Source: Verrucomicrobiaceae bacterium (GTDB taxonomy: Bacteria; Verrucomicrobiota; Verrucomicrobiia; Verrucomicrobiales; Verrucomicrobiaceae). Taken from it: a stretch of DNA of 33,131 bases. The stretch lies in the NCBI GenBank assembly GCA_027487315.1, contig JAIYDW010000058.1, positions 1-33,131 of the forward strand, written 5' to 3'. Shown here piece by piece: positions 26,686 to 33,131 of this stretch. The position numbers were made by a program, and so were the translations under genes. The stretch's first letter is position 1. Each line of letters opens with the position of its first letter. Under the pieces are notes generated by a model. It searched no databases. It worked only from the letters and a program-made list of their open reading frames with translations, and had not been told where the DNA came from.

Positions 26686-29448
26686 CTATTTGAGGGTTTT
26701 GATGAAGGCGAGGACGTCGGCGAACTCCTGGGGTTTCAGGATGAGGTTCATGGGGGGCATGGGGGAGATGGGGGTGGCGGTGTAGCCTTCGGCGAGTTTG
26801 GCGTTGGGGTTGAGGAGGCTTTCGAGGATGTAGGCGGCGTCTTTGCGGGTGGCGATGCCGTCGAGGGCGGGGCCGACGGCGCTGCCCTGGCCCTTGAGGA
26901 CGTGGCAGTTTTTGCAGGCGGCGACGGGGTGGGTCCAGAAGATGGTGTCGCCACGGGCGGGGTCGCCGACGAGTTTGGAGGCGTCGTCTTCGACTTCGGG
27001 GATGAGTTCGACGAGGCTGACGTCATCGAAGAAGGTGTCGCCTTTGGCGACGTGGAGGAGGTTGATGCTGGCCTGGGGGCGGTCTTTGGAGTTGAAGATG
27101 ACTTCGACTTCGGTCCAATCCTGGTTGCGGGTGAGTTTGGGGGAGGTTTCAGCGCGGCCAACATGGTCATTGAGGCTGGCTTTGCCTTTGAAGGCGTGGG
27201 TTTTGATCCAGCCGCTGAGTTTGTAGTCGGTGTTGGGCTTGAGGGGGACGTTGGCGAAGAAGCTGGTGTCGGCGTCGTCGCGGGTGATGACGCGGAAGGC
27301 GTGTTTGCCGGAGTGGACGTTTTTGGGGTCGATGACGATGCCCCACTCAGCGCCGTCGTTGCCAGGTTTTTTGCCGTAGTGGCGGAGGGTCCAGGAGGAG
27401 GGGGTTTTTTTGTCTTCGGCGAGGTCTTCGAAGCCGGGGTTGGGGAGGAGGTTGGGGCCGGTTTTGTAGTTGAGGGCGTTGTGTTTTTTGCCGAGCATTT
27501 TGGCGGCTTCGGCGAGCCATTCGTCGGCTTTGACGACAGGGTCGGCGGCGAGTTTTTTGACGAGGGTTTGGATTTCGGGGGTGGTGGGGAAGTCGGCGAG
27601 TTTGATGAAGGCGGCGAGGCGGGTATTCAGATCCGGGTCAGAGAAGACGCCGGAGCCGAAGAAGAGGTCCTGGGCGGGTTTGTCGTTGCCGAGGGCGCGG
27701 ACGGCGTTGCGGCGGAGGGCGGGGTCTTTTGAGATGAGGGCGGCCTGGTGGACGGATGGTGCGAGCTTTCCGGTGCCTTGCAGGGTCCAGAGTTCGTTGG
27801 CGTTGCTTGGCGCGGCTGGGCAACCGTTGGGGTCGTTGGCAGCGACCATGAGGTGCTGGGCGGTGAGGCGGCGTTCGAGGATGCCGGAGGTGAGGGAGGG
27901 TTTTTCGGGTTTGGGGTTGGTGCCTTTGGCGACGATGCGGTAGATGCGGCCGCGGGAGTGGTCGCGGAGGTCGTTTTCGTGGGCGCCGCCGACGCCGGTG
28001 GTGGCGACGAAGCCGCCGCGTTCGAGGCTGGGGGTGGGGTTGTGCTGGATGATGAAGTTTTGGAAGTCGGCGACCCAGACGGCGCCGTCGGGGCCGACTT
28101 CGGCGTGGACCGGGGAGTTCCATTCGTCGGAGCTGGCGTAGAGGTTCATGTAGTCGAGGGCTTTGTAGCCGGCGCCGTCGGGTTGGACGTCCATGAGGGC
28201 GACGACTTTCATGGTGGGTTCGCAGACCATGGCTTTGCCTTGGAAGCGGTTGGGGAGGGCGCTGCTGTAGATGAAATTGGAGCCGGCGGCGGCGGTGTAG
28301 CCGCCGAAGACGTCGACCTGGCGGAAGTTGGGGGTGATGGTGTGGCAGGTGTCGACGACATTGATTTTTTTGGCGGTCTGGCCTTGGGAGCCTTCGGGGT
28401 AGGCGGTGGCGGGGATGCCGCCGAAGAAGATGGGGGCGCCGTTGGCCGTGCCGCCGAATTGGTCACCGGCGTCGTTGGTGCTGTGGGCCCAGGAGTTGTT
28501 GGTGAAGCGGTGGAGGAACTCGAGCTGGGAGCCGTCCGGTTTGAAGCGGTAGGTGCCCATGGCGAACTGCTGTTTTTTGCCGCCGACGATGCCTTCGATG
28601 CCGGAGTAGCCAACGCAGCCGTAGATCCAGTTGTCGAAGCCGTAGTGCAAATTGCTGGCCTGGGCATGGGTGTCACGGATGCCCCAGCCGTCGATGACGG
28701 TTTCGCGGATGTCGGCTTTGTCGTCGCCGTTGGTGTCTTCGAGGTAGATGAATTTGGGGGGGGCGGCGACGATGATGCCTTTGCGGGCGAAGACGATGCC
28801 GGTGGGGAGGTTCAGTTTGTCAGCGAAGACGGTGAATTTGTCGGCTTTGCCGTCGCCGTCGGTGTCCTCGCAGATCTTGACGCTGTCCTGGCCTTCACCG
28901 GAGTCGGAGATGCCGTGGGGGTAGTCGCGGGTTTCGACGACCCAACAGCGGCCGCGGTCATCCCAGGCGAAGGCGATGGGTTTGGCGATGTCGGGTTCGG
29001 CGGCGAAGAGTTTCAATTCGAGATCGGCGGGGACCTGGGTGCGCTCCATGCTGCCTTTGACGGAGAGGGGGAGCTGGAGGGTGAGGGGTTCGGGGCGCTT
29101 TTCGTAGTTGGCGACTTGGGGGTGGGGTTTGCGTTTTTCGGGGTCGCGTTGGGCGAGGAAGGCGTTGTAGGAGGCGACGCGGTCGGGGGCGAGTTTGGCA
29201 AGGAGGGTTTTGGCGGAGAGGTCGTCGCCTGGTTTGACGACGAGGTCGTAGGGGGCGTCGATTTTTTCTTTGGCGTAGTCGAAGTAGATGGCGTCGCGGC
29301 CGAGGTCGCGCATGGCGTCGTGGAGGGGGCCGACGGAGGTTTGGGCGGTGCCTTCGGGGTCGAGGTAGAGGACGCGGATCGGGTTGGCGAAGGAAGGGAG
29401 GGTGGTGGCCAGGGTGAGGGTGGCGAGGAGGAGGCGGGTGGGGGACAT
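26686..29448 (-). CDS. PVC-type membrane-bound dehydrogenase with C-terminal cytochrome c
   Basis: Residue numbers refer to the ATG at 29448 (920 residues), which gives a clean signal peptide ending PSFA-NP; an in-frame TTG at 29481 would only add 11 residues. After a short N-terminal stretch (about 24-100) that looks like a truncated ThuA-like region, residues of about 125-510 form the PVC-type dehydrogenase propeller (TIGR02604-like), with QVPADLELKLFAAEP, WDDRGRCWVVETRDYP, DTDGDGKADKFTVFA and EVGPDGAVWVADF. A helical HEAT-like part follows at about 560-650. Residues of about 665-820 look like a galactose-binding/CBM jelly roll (LLPNPGFED...SSWTL...HSGKHAFRV). The C-terminal about 90 residues carry a haem c site, CKNCH at 845-849, with MPPM as possible distal ligand. 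The protein is presumably a periplasmic sugar or alcohol oxidoreductase passing electrons to its own haem. The substrate is unknown. It is divergent from the PAS-AraC gene. Confidence 0.88.
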   Translation of the reverse strand: MSPTRLLLATLTLATTLPSFANPIRVLYLDPEGTAQTSVGPLHDAMRDLGRDAIYFDYAKEKIDAPYDLVVKPGDDLSAKTLLAKLAPDRVASYNAFLAQRDPEKRKPHPQVANYEKRPEPLTLQLPLSVKGSMERTQVPADLELKLFAAEPDIAKPIAFAWDDRGRCWVVETRDYPHGISDSGEGQDSVKICEDTDGDGKADKFTVFADKLNLPTGIVFARKGIIVAAPPKFIYLEDTNGDDKADIRETVIDGWGIRDTHAQASNLHYGFDNWIYGCVGYSGIEGIVGGKKQQFAMGTYRFKPDGSQLEFLHRFTNNSWAHSTNDAGDQFGGTANGAPIFFGGIPATAYPEGSQGQTAKKINVVDTCHTITPNFRQVDVFGGYTAAAGSNFIYSSALPNRFQGKAMVCEPTMKVVALMDVQPDGAGYKALDYMNLYASSDEWNSPVHAEVGPDGAVWVADFQNFIIQHNPTPSLERGGFVATTGVGGAHENDLRDHSRGRIYRIVAKGTNPKPEKPSLTSGILERRLTAQHLMVAANDPNGCPAAPSNANELWTLQGTGKLAPSVHQAALISKDPALRRNAVRALGNDKPAQDLFFGSGVFSDPDLNTRLAAFIKLADFPTTPEIQTLVKKLAADPVVKADEWLAEAAKMLGKKHNALNYKTGPNLLPNPGFEDLAEDKKTPSSWTLRHYGKKPGNDGAEWGIVIDPKNVHSGKHAFRVITRDDADTSFFANVPLKPNTDYKLSGWIKTHAFKGKASLNDHVGRAETSPKLTRNQDWTEVEVIFNSKDRPQASINLLHVAKGDTFFDDVSLVELIPEVEDDASKLVGDPARGDTIFWTHPVAACKNCHVLKGQGSAVGPALDGIATRKDAAYILESLLNPNAKLAEGYTATPISPMPPMNLILKPQEFADVLAFIKTLK

Positions 29449-29494
29449 GGCGGGGGAGGTGAGTGAGAATAACGAATTCAAATGGGTGATCGCA

Positions 29495-29524
29495 CGGACA
29501 TTGATTGTGTGAAATCGGACATTG
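29495..29524. promoter_or_regulatory. Candidate AraC-family operator: 21-bp spaced direct repeat
   Basis: CGGACATTG occurs twice in the same orientation, at 29495-29503 and 29516-29524, exactly 21 bp apart, or two helical turns. It lies inside the 113-bp region between the divergent dehydrogenase and PAS-AraC genes. AraC-family proteins commonly bind direct half-sites with this spacing. No clear -35/-10 pair could be placed for either gene. Confidence 0.5.
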
Positions 29525-29561
29525 GGGTTGAAGGGGTGAGAAGTGTGGGCAGGGTGGGGGG

Positions 29562-30305
29562 ATGGAGAAGCCGAGCGAATTGAGGAAACGCTTTTTGAAG
29601 CGGATGGGGGCGGAGAGTCCGTTTTATTTGTTGTTCAATCACCTGCCGAGGGTGTCGTTTTTTGCGAAGGATGAGGCGTTTCGGTTGGTAGCGGCGAACC
29701 TGCACTTTGTGGAGCGGCTCGGATTTAAGACGGAGGAGGAGGTGCTGGGGAAGGATGACTTCAGTTTGTTTCCGGCGCGGTTGGCGGAGAATTTTCGGCG
29801 CGATGATGAGGAGGTGATGCGGACGGGGGAGGCGAAGTTAGGGATCGTGGAATTGTTTTTCAATCGCCAGGGGATTCCGGACTGGTTTGTGACGCACAAG
29901 CTGCCGGTGTTCGATGATGCGGGGAAGGTGATGGGGATCATGGGGATCGTGCGGGCGCACGGGAGCGCGCCGGACGAGGTGTTTCCGCATCGGCAAATTG
30001 ATCGTGCGGTGGAGCACATTCGGACGCGGTTCCGGGAGAAGATTTCGGTGCCGGAGCTGGCGGAGCTGGCGTGTGTGTCACCGCGGCAGTTGCACCGGAA
30101 GTTTGTGGAGGCGTTTGGGATGAGTCCGCAGGCGGTGGTGATGAAGGTGCGGATTCAGGCGGCGTGCGAGCTGCTGGCGGATCCGGATCGGCAGGTGGGG
30201 GAGATTGCGCGGGAGGTGGGGTTTGCGGATCAGAGTTCCTTCACTCAACATTTTCAGAAGCACATGGGGCTGACGCCGTTGCGGTATCGGCGGCAGTTTC
30301 GGTGA
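29562..30305 (+). CDS. PAS domain-containing AraC family transcriptional regulator
   Basis: This 247-residue regulator has an N-terminal PAS sensor domain (about 22-132; LVAANLHFVERLGFKTEEEVLGKDDFSLFP, ending in LPVFDDAGKVMGIMGI) and a C-terminal AraC-type DNA-binding domain (about 145-247). Both helix-turn-helix motifs are visible: ISVPELAELACVSPRQLHRKF at about 161-181, and QVGEIAREVGFADQSSFTQHF at about 211-231, followed by the GLTPLRYRRQF signature. The PAS part is intact, but its ligand or signal cannot be read. A G-rich stretch (GGGTGGGGGG) directly precedes the ATG and may serve as ribosome binding site. It is divergent from the dehydrogenase with 113 bp between, which makes that gene and itself the natural targets. 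Confidence 0.9.
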   Translation: MEKPSELRKRFLKRMGAESPFYLLFNHLPRVSFFAKDEAFRLVAANLHFVERLGFKTEEEVLGKDDFSLFPARLAENFRRDDEEVMRTGEAKLGIVELFFNRQGIPDWFVTHKLPVFDDAGKVMGIMGIVRAHGSAPDEVFPHRQIDRAVEHIRTRFREKISVPELAELACVSPRQLHRKFVEAFGMSPQAVVMKVRIQAACELLADPDRQVGEIAREVGFADQSSFTQHFQKHMGLTPLRYRRQFR

Positions 30306-30358
30306 GGGGGATTACTGGCAGAAAGAAGGGGGGCAGAAAAAAGGGGAGAGGGATGGGG

Positions 30359-31462
30359 TTATTTTTTGGGTTCGGTGAGGATGGGGGTGGTGGAGATGGT
30401 GGCGGGGATGTTGCGGAGGTGGAGGTCGAGGAACTGTTGGACGCGTTGGTCGAGTTCGGGGCTGCGGAAGCCGTGGCCGCCGTTGGTCATGGTGATGAGG
30501 AGGGATTCGACTCCGGCTTTTTTCAGGGCGGCGTCGATTTCCTGGCCTTGGGCATAGGGAACGAGGGGGTCTTGGGTGCCGTGGGCGGTGAGAAAGGGGG
30601 CGTCACCGGGGGAGACGTGGGTGACGGGGGAGGCTTCGGTGGCGATTTCGGTTCGGTCTTGGACGCGGCCGCCGAGGAGGAGGGCTTCGGGGTAGTCGGC
30701 GGTTTTGCGGTCGACGGTGCTTTCCTGTCTGATCATGGTGAGGAAGTTTTCCGGGCCGAAGAAGTTGATGACGCAGGTGACTTGGCTGTTTTGGTCGAGG
30801 TGTTTGCCGAGGGTGCCTTCGAGGGATTTGACGTCGCCACTGGTGCCGAGGAAGGAGACGAGGTGGCCGCCGGCGGAGGTGCCCCAGACGGCGATTTTGG
30901 CGGGGTCGAGGTTGTACTCTTTGGCGTTGGCTTTGATCCAGCGGATGGCGGCTTTGCAGTCGTGGATTTGGGCGGGCCATTGGGCTTCGTTGGTGAGGCG
31001 GTAGCCGACGGAGATGCCGGCGTAGTGGCCGCTGGCGATGTAGGGGGCGATGTTGTTGATGCCGCTGGCTTTGTCGCCGCCTTTCCAACCGCCGCCGTGG
31101 ATGAAGACGATGACGGGGAGTGGGGTGGTGGCTTTTGGTGCTTTGGGGAGGTAGAGGTCGAGGCGCTGGCGGGGGTTTTCGGTGTCGGCGTAGGGGAGGT
31201 CGAGTTTGGCGTCGATGCCTTCGGGGAGTCGGGGCGTTTTGGGGCGGTTTTGGGAGGTGCGGGCGGTGACGGCCTGGTGCTCGGATTTGGAGATGAAGCC
31301 GTTCTTGTCGGTGTCGACGCGGTCGAAGTTTCGGCGGAGATTTTCGGGGAGTTCCTGGAGGGAGAGCTGGCCGTCGTTGTTTTGGTCCCAGGCTCTGAAG
31401 AGGTCGGGCTGCTGGGCGGAGGCGATGAGGGTGGTGAGGAGGAGGGCGAGGAGGGGCTTCAT
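30359..31462 (-). CDS. Secreted EF-hand plus alpha/beta-hydrolase esterase (BD-FAE/lipase-like)
   Basis: The chosen ATG at 31462 gives 367 residues and a compact signal peptide, MKPLLALLLTTLIASA-QQ; an in-frame GTG at 31480 would add six residues. Two EF-hand loops follow, DQNNDGQLSLQE (26-37) and DTDKNGFISKSE (50-61), both with the acidic ligands needed for calcium. The alpha/beta-hydrolase domain has the oxyanion motif HGGGW (122-126), the nucleophile elbow GTSAG with Ser196, a probable acid Asp298 (TQDPLVP) and catalytic His330 (GGHGF). The pattern fits the BD-FAE/Aes family, which includes acetyl-xylan and feruloyl esterases. A carbohydrate ester substrate is plausible but not shown. Its stop is 53 bp from that of the convergent PAS-AraC gene. 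The flavoprotein upstream ends 98 bp away. Confidence 0.88.
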   Translation of the reverse strand: MKPLLALLLTTLIASAQQPDLFRAWDQNNDGQLSLQELPENLRRNFDRVDTDKNGFISKSEHQAVTARTSQNRPKTPRLPEGIDAKLDLPYADTENPRQRLDLYLPKAPKATTPLPVIVFIHGGGWKGGDKASGINNIAPYIASGHYAGISVGYRLTNEAQWPAQIHDCKAAIRWIKANAKEYNLDPAKIAVWGTSAGGHLVSFLGTSGDVKSLEGTLGKHLDQNSQVTCVINFFGPENFLTMIRQESTVDRKTADYPEALLLGGRVQDRTEIATEASPVTHVSPGDAPFLTAHGTQDPLVPYAQGQEIDAALKKAGVESLLITMTNGGHGFRSPELDQRVQQFLDLHLRNIPATISTTPILTEPKK

Positions 31463-31560
31463 GGTTGGGGGGAGAAACACGCGGGGGGTGGGGGAGTTGC
31501 GTGGGGGCTGGGTTTTACACCGCAGAGAGGGGATGGCCGCAGAGGAGGGGAGTTGGATGG

Positions 31561-32850
31561 TCAGTCGAGGCTTTGGGCGATGGCTTGGCCGGCGAGGTGG
31601 GCGGTGGTCCAGGCGGCTTGGAAGTTGAAGCCGCCGGTGACGCCGTCGATGTCGAGGATTTCGCCGGCGAAGTGGAGGCCGGGGACGAGGCGGCTTTCCA
31701 TGGTTTTGAAGTGGACGTCGCCGAGGTGGACGCCGCCGCAGGTGACGAACTCGTCTTTGTTCATGCTTTTGCCGTCGACGGCGAAGGTGCAGGCGCCGAG
31801 TTCCTGGGCGAGGCGGCGGGCGAGGGGGCTGGGGAGGTGGGGCCAGCGGAGTTCGGGGAGGTTGGGGTGGAGGGGGGCGAGGGCGGCTTCGACGAGGGTT
31901 TTCCAGAGGCGGGTGGGGATGTCGAATTGGGGGTCGTTGAGGAGGCTTTTGCGGGGGGAGGTGGTGCGGAGTTGGTCGAAGCGCTGGAGGATTTGGGGTT
32001 CGGTGGCGCGGCCGGTCCAGTTGACGAGGATGTCGAAGCGGTAGTCGAGTTGCTGGAGGTGGCGGGCGCCCCAGGCGGAGACTTTTAATATGCCGGGGCC
32101 GCTGAGTCCCCAGTGGGTGATGAGGACGGGGCCGGTGGCTTGGAGGCGGAGCTTGGGGTCGGTGGAGAGGACCTGGACGGTGGCGTCGGGGACGGCGAGG
32201 CCGGGGAGGTCGGTGAGGCGGGGGTCGGTGATTTTGAAGGTGAAGAGGGAGGGGGCGGCGTCTTCGATGCGGTGGCCGAAGCTGGCGGCGAGGTGGGCGC
32301 CGATGGGGTTGCGGGTGCCGCCGAGGGTGAGGAGGAGGCGTCGGGTGGTGAGGGTTTCGTTGGGGGTGAGGTGGAGGTGGAAGGTGCCGTCGGGGGTGAG
32401 GGCGGCGGTGTTGAGGGCGGTGTGTGTGCAGACGATGACGCCGGCGTTTTTGGCAGCGGAGAGGAGGCAGTCGATGATGCTTTGGGAGGAGTCGGACTGG
32501 GGGAAGACGCGGCCGTCGGGTTCGATTTTGAGGGGGACGCCGCGGTTTTCGAACCAGGACATGGTGTCGGCGGGGCCCCAGTGGTTGAAGGGGCCGATGA
32601 GTTGTTTGGAGCCTCGGGGGTAGAACTGGGTGAGGGAGCGGGGGTCGAAGCAGGCGTGGGTGACGTTGCAGCGGCCTCCGCCGGAGATTTTGACTTTGCC
32701 GAGGACCTGGCTGGTTTTTTCGAGGATGAGGACGCGGGAGCCGGGGCGGGCTTCGGCGAAGGTGATGGCGCCGAAGAAGCCGGCGGCTCCGCCGCCTGCA
32801 ACGACGAGGTCGAAGGGGGGAGAGGAGGCGTCGGTGGGAGGGGCGCTCAT
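31561..32850 (-). CDS. HI0933/BaiN-like NAD(P)/FAD-dependent oxidoreductase
   Basis: This 429-residue flavoprotein has the hallmarks of the HI0933-like family: the dinucleotide-binding loop GGGAAG (19-24) after strand FDLVVAG, the family signature SGGGRCNVTH (56-65), RVFPQSDSS (114-122), a second glycine patch LTLGGTRNPIG (174-184), the C-terminal VTCGGV (369-374), and FAGEILDIDGVTGGFN (394-409), which closes over the flavin. Length is normal for the family and no key motif is missing. Members such as BaiN reduce enone-type substrates, but most are uncharacterised, so the substrate is unknown. There is no signal peptide, so it is cytoplasmic. It lies on the same strand as the esterase, with no overlap to suggest tight coupling. 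Confidence 0.92.
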   Translation of the reverse strand: MSAPPTDASSPPFDLVVAGGGAAGFFGAITFAEARPGSRVLILEKTSQVLGKVKISGGGRCNVTHACFDPRSLTQFYPRGSKQLIGPFNHWGPADTMSWFENRGVPLKIEPDGRVFPQSDSSQSIIDCLLSAAKNAGVIVCTHTALNTAALTPDGTFHLHLTPNETLTTRRLLLTLGGTRNPIGAHLAASFGHRIEDAAPSLFTFKITDPRLTDLPGLAVPDATVQVLSTDPKLRLQATGPVLITHWGLSGPGILKVSAWGARHLQQLDYRFDILVNWTGRATEPQILQRFDQLRTTSPRKSLLNDPQFDIPTRLWKTLVEAALAPLHPNLPELRWPHLPSPLARRLAQELGACTFAVDGKSMNKDEFVTCGGVHLGDVHFKTMESRLVPGLHFAGEILDIDGVTGGFNFQAAWTTAHLAGQAIAQSLD

Positions 32851-32920
32851 GGGTGGGCTACCATGGGCGCGGGTGAGGGGCGGGCCAAGGGTGAATTTTG
32901 ACCGGTGGTTGAGATGCTGG

Positions 32921-32939
32921 TCACGCTGCCCAGCGGCGG
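32921..32939. repeat. Short dispersed repeat copy
   Basis: TCACGCTGCCCAGCGGCGG matches 17 of 19 positions of 4814-4832, which lies in the palindromic element of the left intergenic region. This copy is also intergenic, between the flavoprotein start (32850) and the stop of the next gene (32958). The longer palindromic arms are not conserved around it, so it may be a remnant. Confidence 0.35.
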
Positions 32940-32957
32940 GCGATTTGTCGGTCTGGG

Positions 32958-33131
32958 TTAGGGGAGGGTGATGAGGCGGGTGGAGCCGTCGCTGAAGGTG
33001 GCGCGGAGGAGGGTGGTGCCGTTGGAGGAGATGACGCTGGAGAGGCCTTTGCGACCGAGGCCGGAGGGGTCGGTGGTGGAGAGGTTGGCGGGGGTGAGGC
33101 TGGTGAGGCGGGTGGCGCCGAGGTAGGGGGC
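32958..33131 (-). CDS. C-terminal end of an unidentified protein (5' part outside window)
   Basis: A minus-strand frame enters from the right edge and ends at the TAA at 32958-32960, giving 57 visible residues ending in LRATFSDGSTRLITLP. Codon use (strong third-position C) matches the certain genes nearby, which supports real coding. The segment is rich in Thr, Ser and Leu and looks beta-stranded, as in secreted Verrucomicrobia proteins. It is too short to assign a family. It is on the same strand as the flavoprotein gene, 107 bp upstream of it. Confidence 0.6.
   Translation of the reverse strand, partial: APYLGATRLTSLTPANLSTTDPSGLGRKGLSSVISSNGTTLLRATFSDGSTRLITLP

Noticed and set aside
27748-29466. 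Plus-strand open frame of 572 codons
   Set aside because: Antisense shadow of the PVC dehydrogenase, which has clear domains and a haem site on the minus strand.
29446-29481. TTG start at 29481 for the dehydrogenase
   Set aside because: The ATG at 29448 begins a compact signal peptide; the TTG adds 11 residues without function.
31460-31480. GTG start at 31480 for the esterase
   Set aside because: The ATG at 31462 gives a standard signal peptide; the GTG form adds six residues before it.

Overview
The window looks like a chromosomal segment of a member of the Verrucomicrobiota (PVC superphylum), probably a GC-rich Verrucomicrobiales-type genome. This rests on family recognition, not on a search. 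The markers are a PVC-type membrane-bound dehydrogenase with a C-terminal haem c site, giant secreted proteins built from SdrD B-like units, a C-terminal module resembling TIGR02597 (a family I remember as Verrucomicrobia-centred), and a PAS-AraC regulator beside the dehydrogenase. No rRNA, tRNA, CRISPR array or transposase gene was seen.

Layout. 1-4569 (minus) is the N-terminal 1523 codons of a giant secreted SdrD B-like/DUF11 protein whose 3' end lies outside the window. 4570-5039 is non-coding and holds an AT-rich promoter and a roughly 150-bp palindromic element. 5040-5579 (plus) is a GNAT acetyltransferase with more relaxed codon use than its neighbours. 5661-8189 (minus) is a secreted beta-propeller-like protein. 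8384-8728 (plus) is a small NTF2/SnoaL-like protein. 8776-26274 (minus) is the dominant feature, a single intact 5832-residue secreted mosaic protein with 23 recognisable SdrD B-like units and several inserted modules. 26275-26685 is non-coding, with an AT-rich inverted repeat at the giant gene's start and an array of small hairpin repeats. 26686-29448 (minus) is the PVC-type dehydrogenase/cytochrome c fusion, divergent from a PAS-AraC regulator (29562-30305, plus). 30359-31462 (minus) is a secreted EF-hand plus alpha/beta-hydrolase esterase, 31561-32850 (minus) is an HI0933/BaiN-like flavoprotein, and 32958-33131 (minus) is the C-terminal end of an unidentified protein.

How the parts may work together. 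The two giant genes are homologous, point the same way, and share an extended SdrD unit of about 158 residues with an acidic GDDDxGEDG-like motif, so they look like a paralogous pair of exported fibrous proteins. Between them lie three unrelated small genes. The dehydrogenase and the PAS-AraC gene form a divergent pair whose 113-bp intergenic region carries a perfect 9-bp direct repeat at 21-bp spacing, a plausible AraC-family operator. The esterase and flavoprotein show no clear functional link to the rest.

Nearly all long plus-strand open frames opposite the giant genes are antisense shadows caused by extreme codon bias (third-position C on the coding strand).
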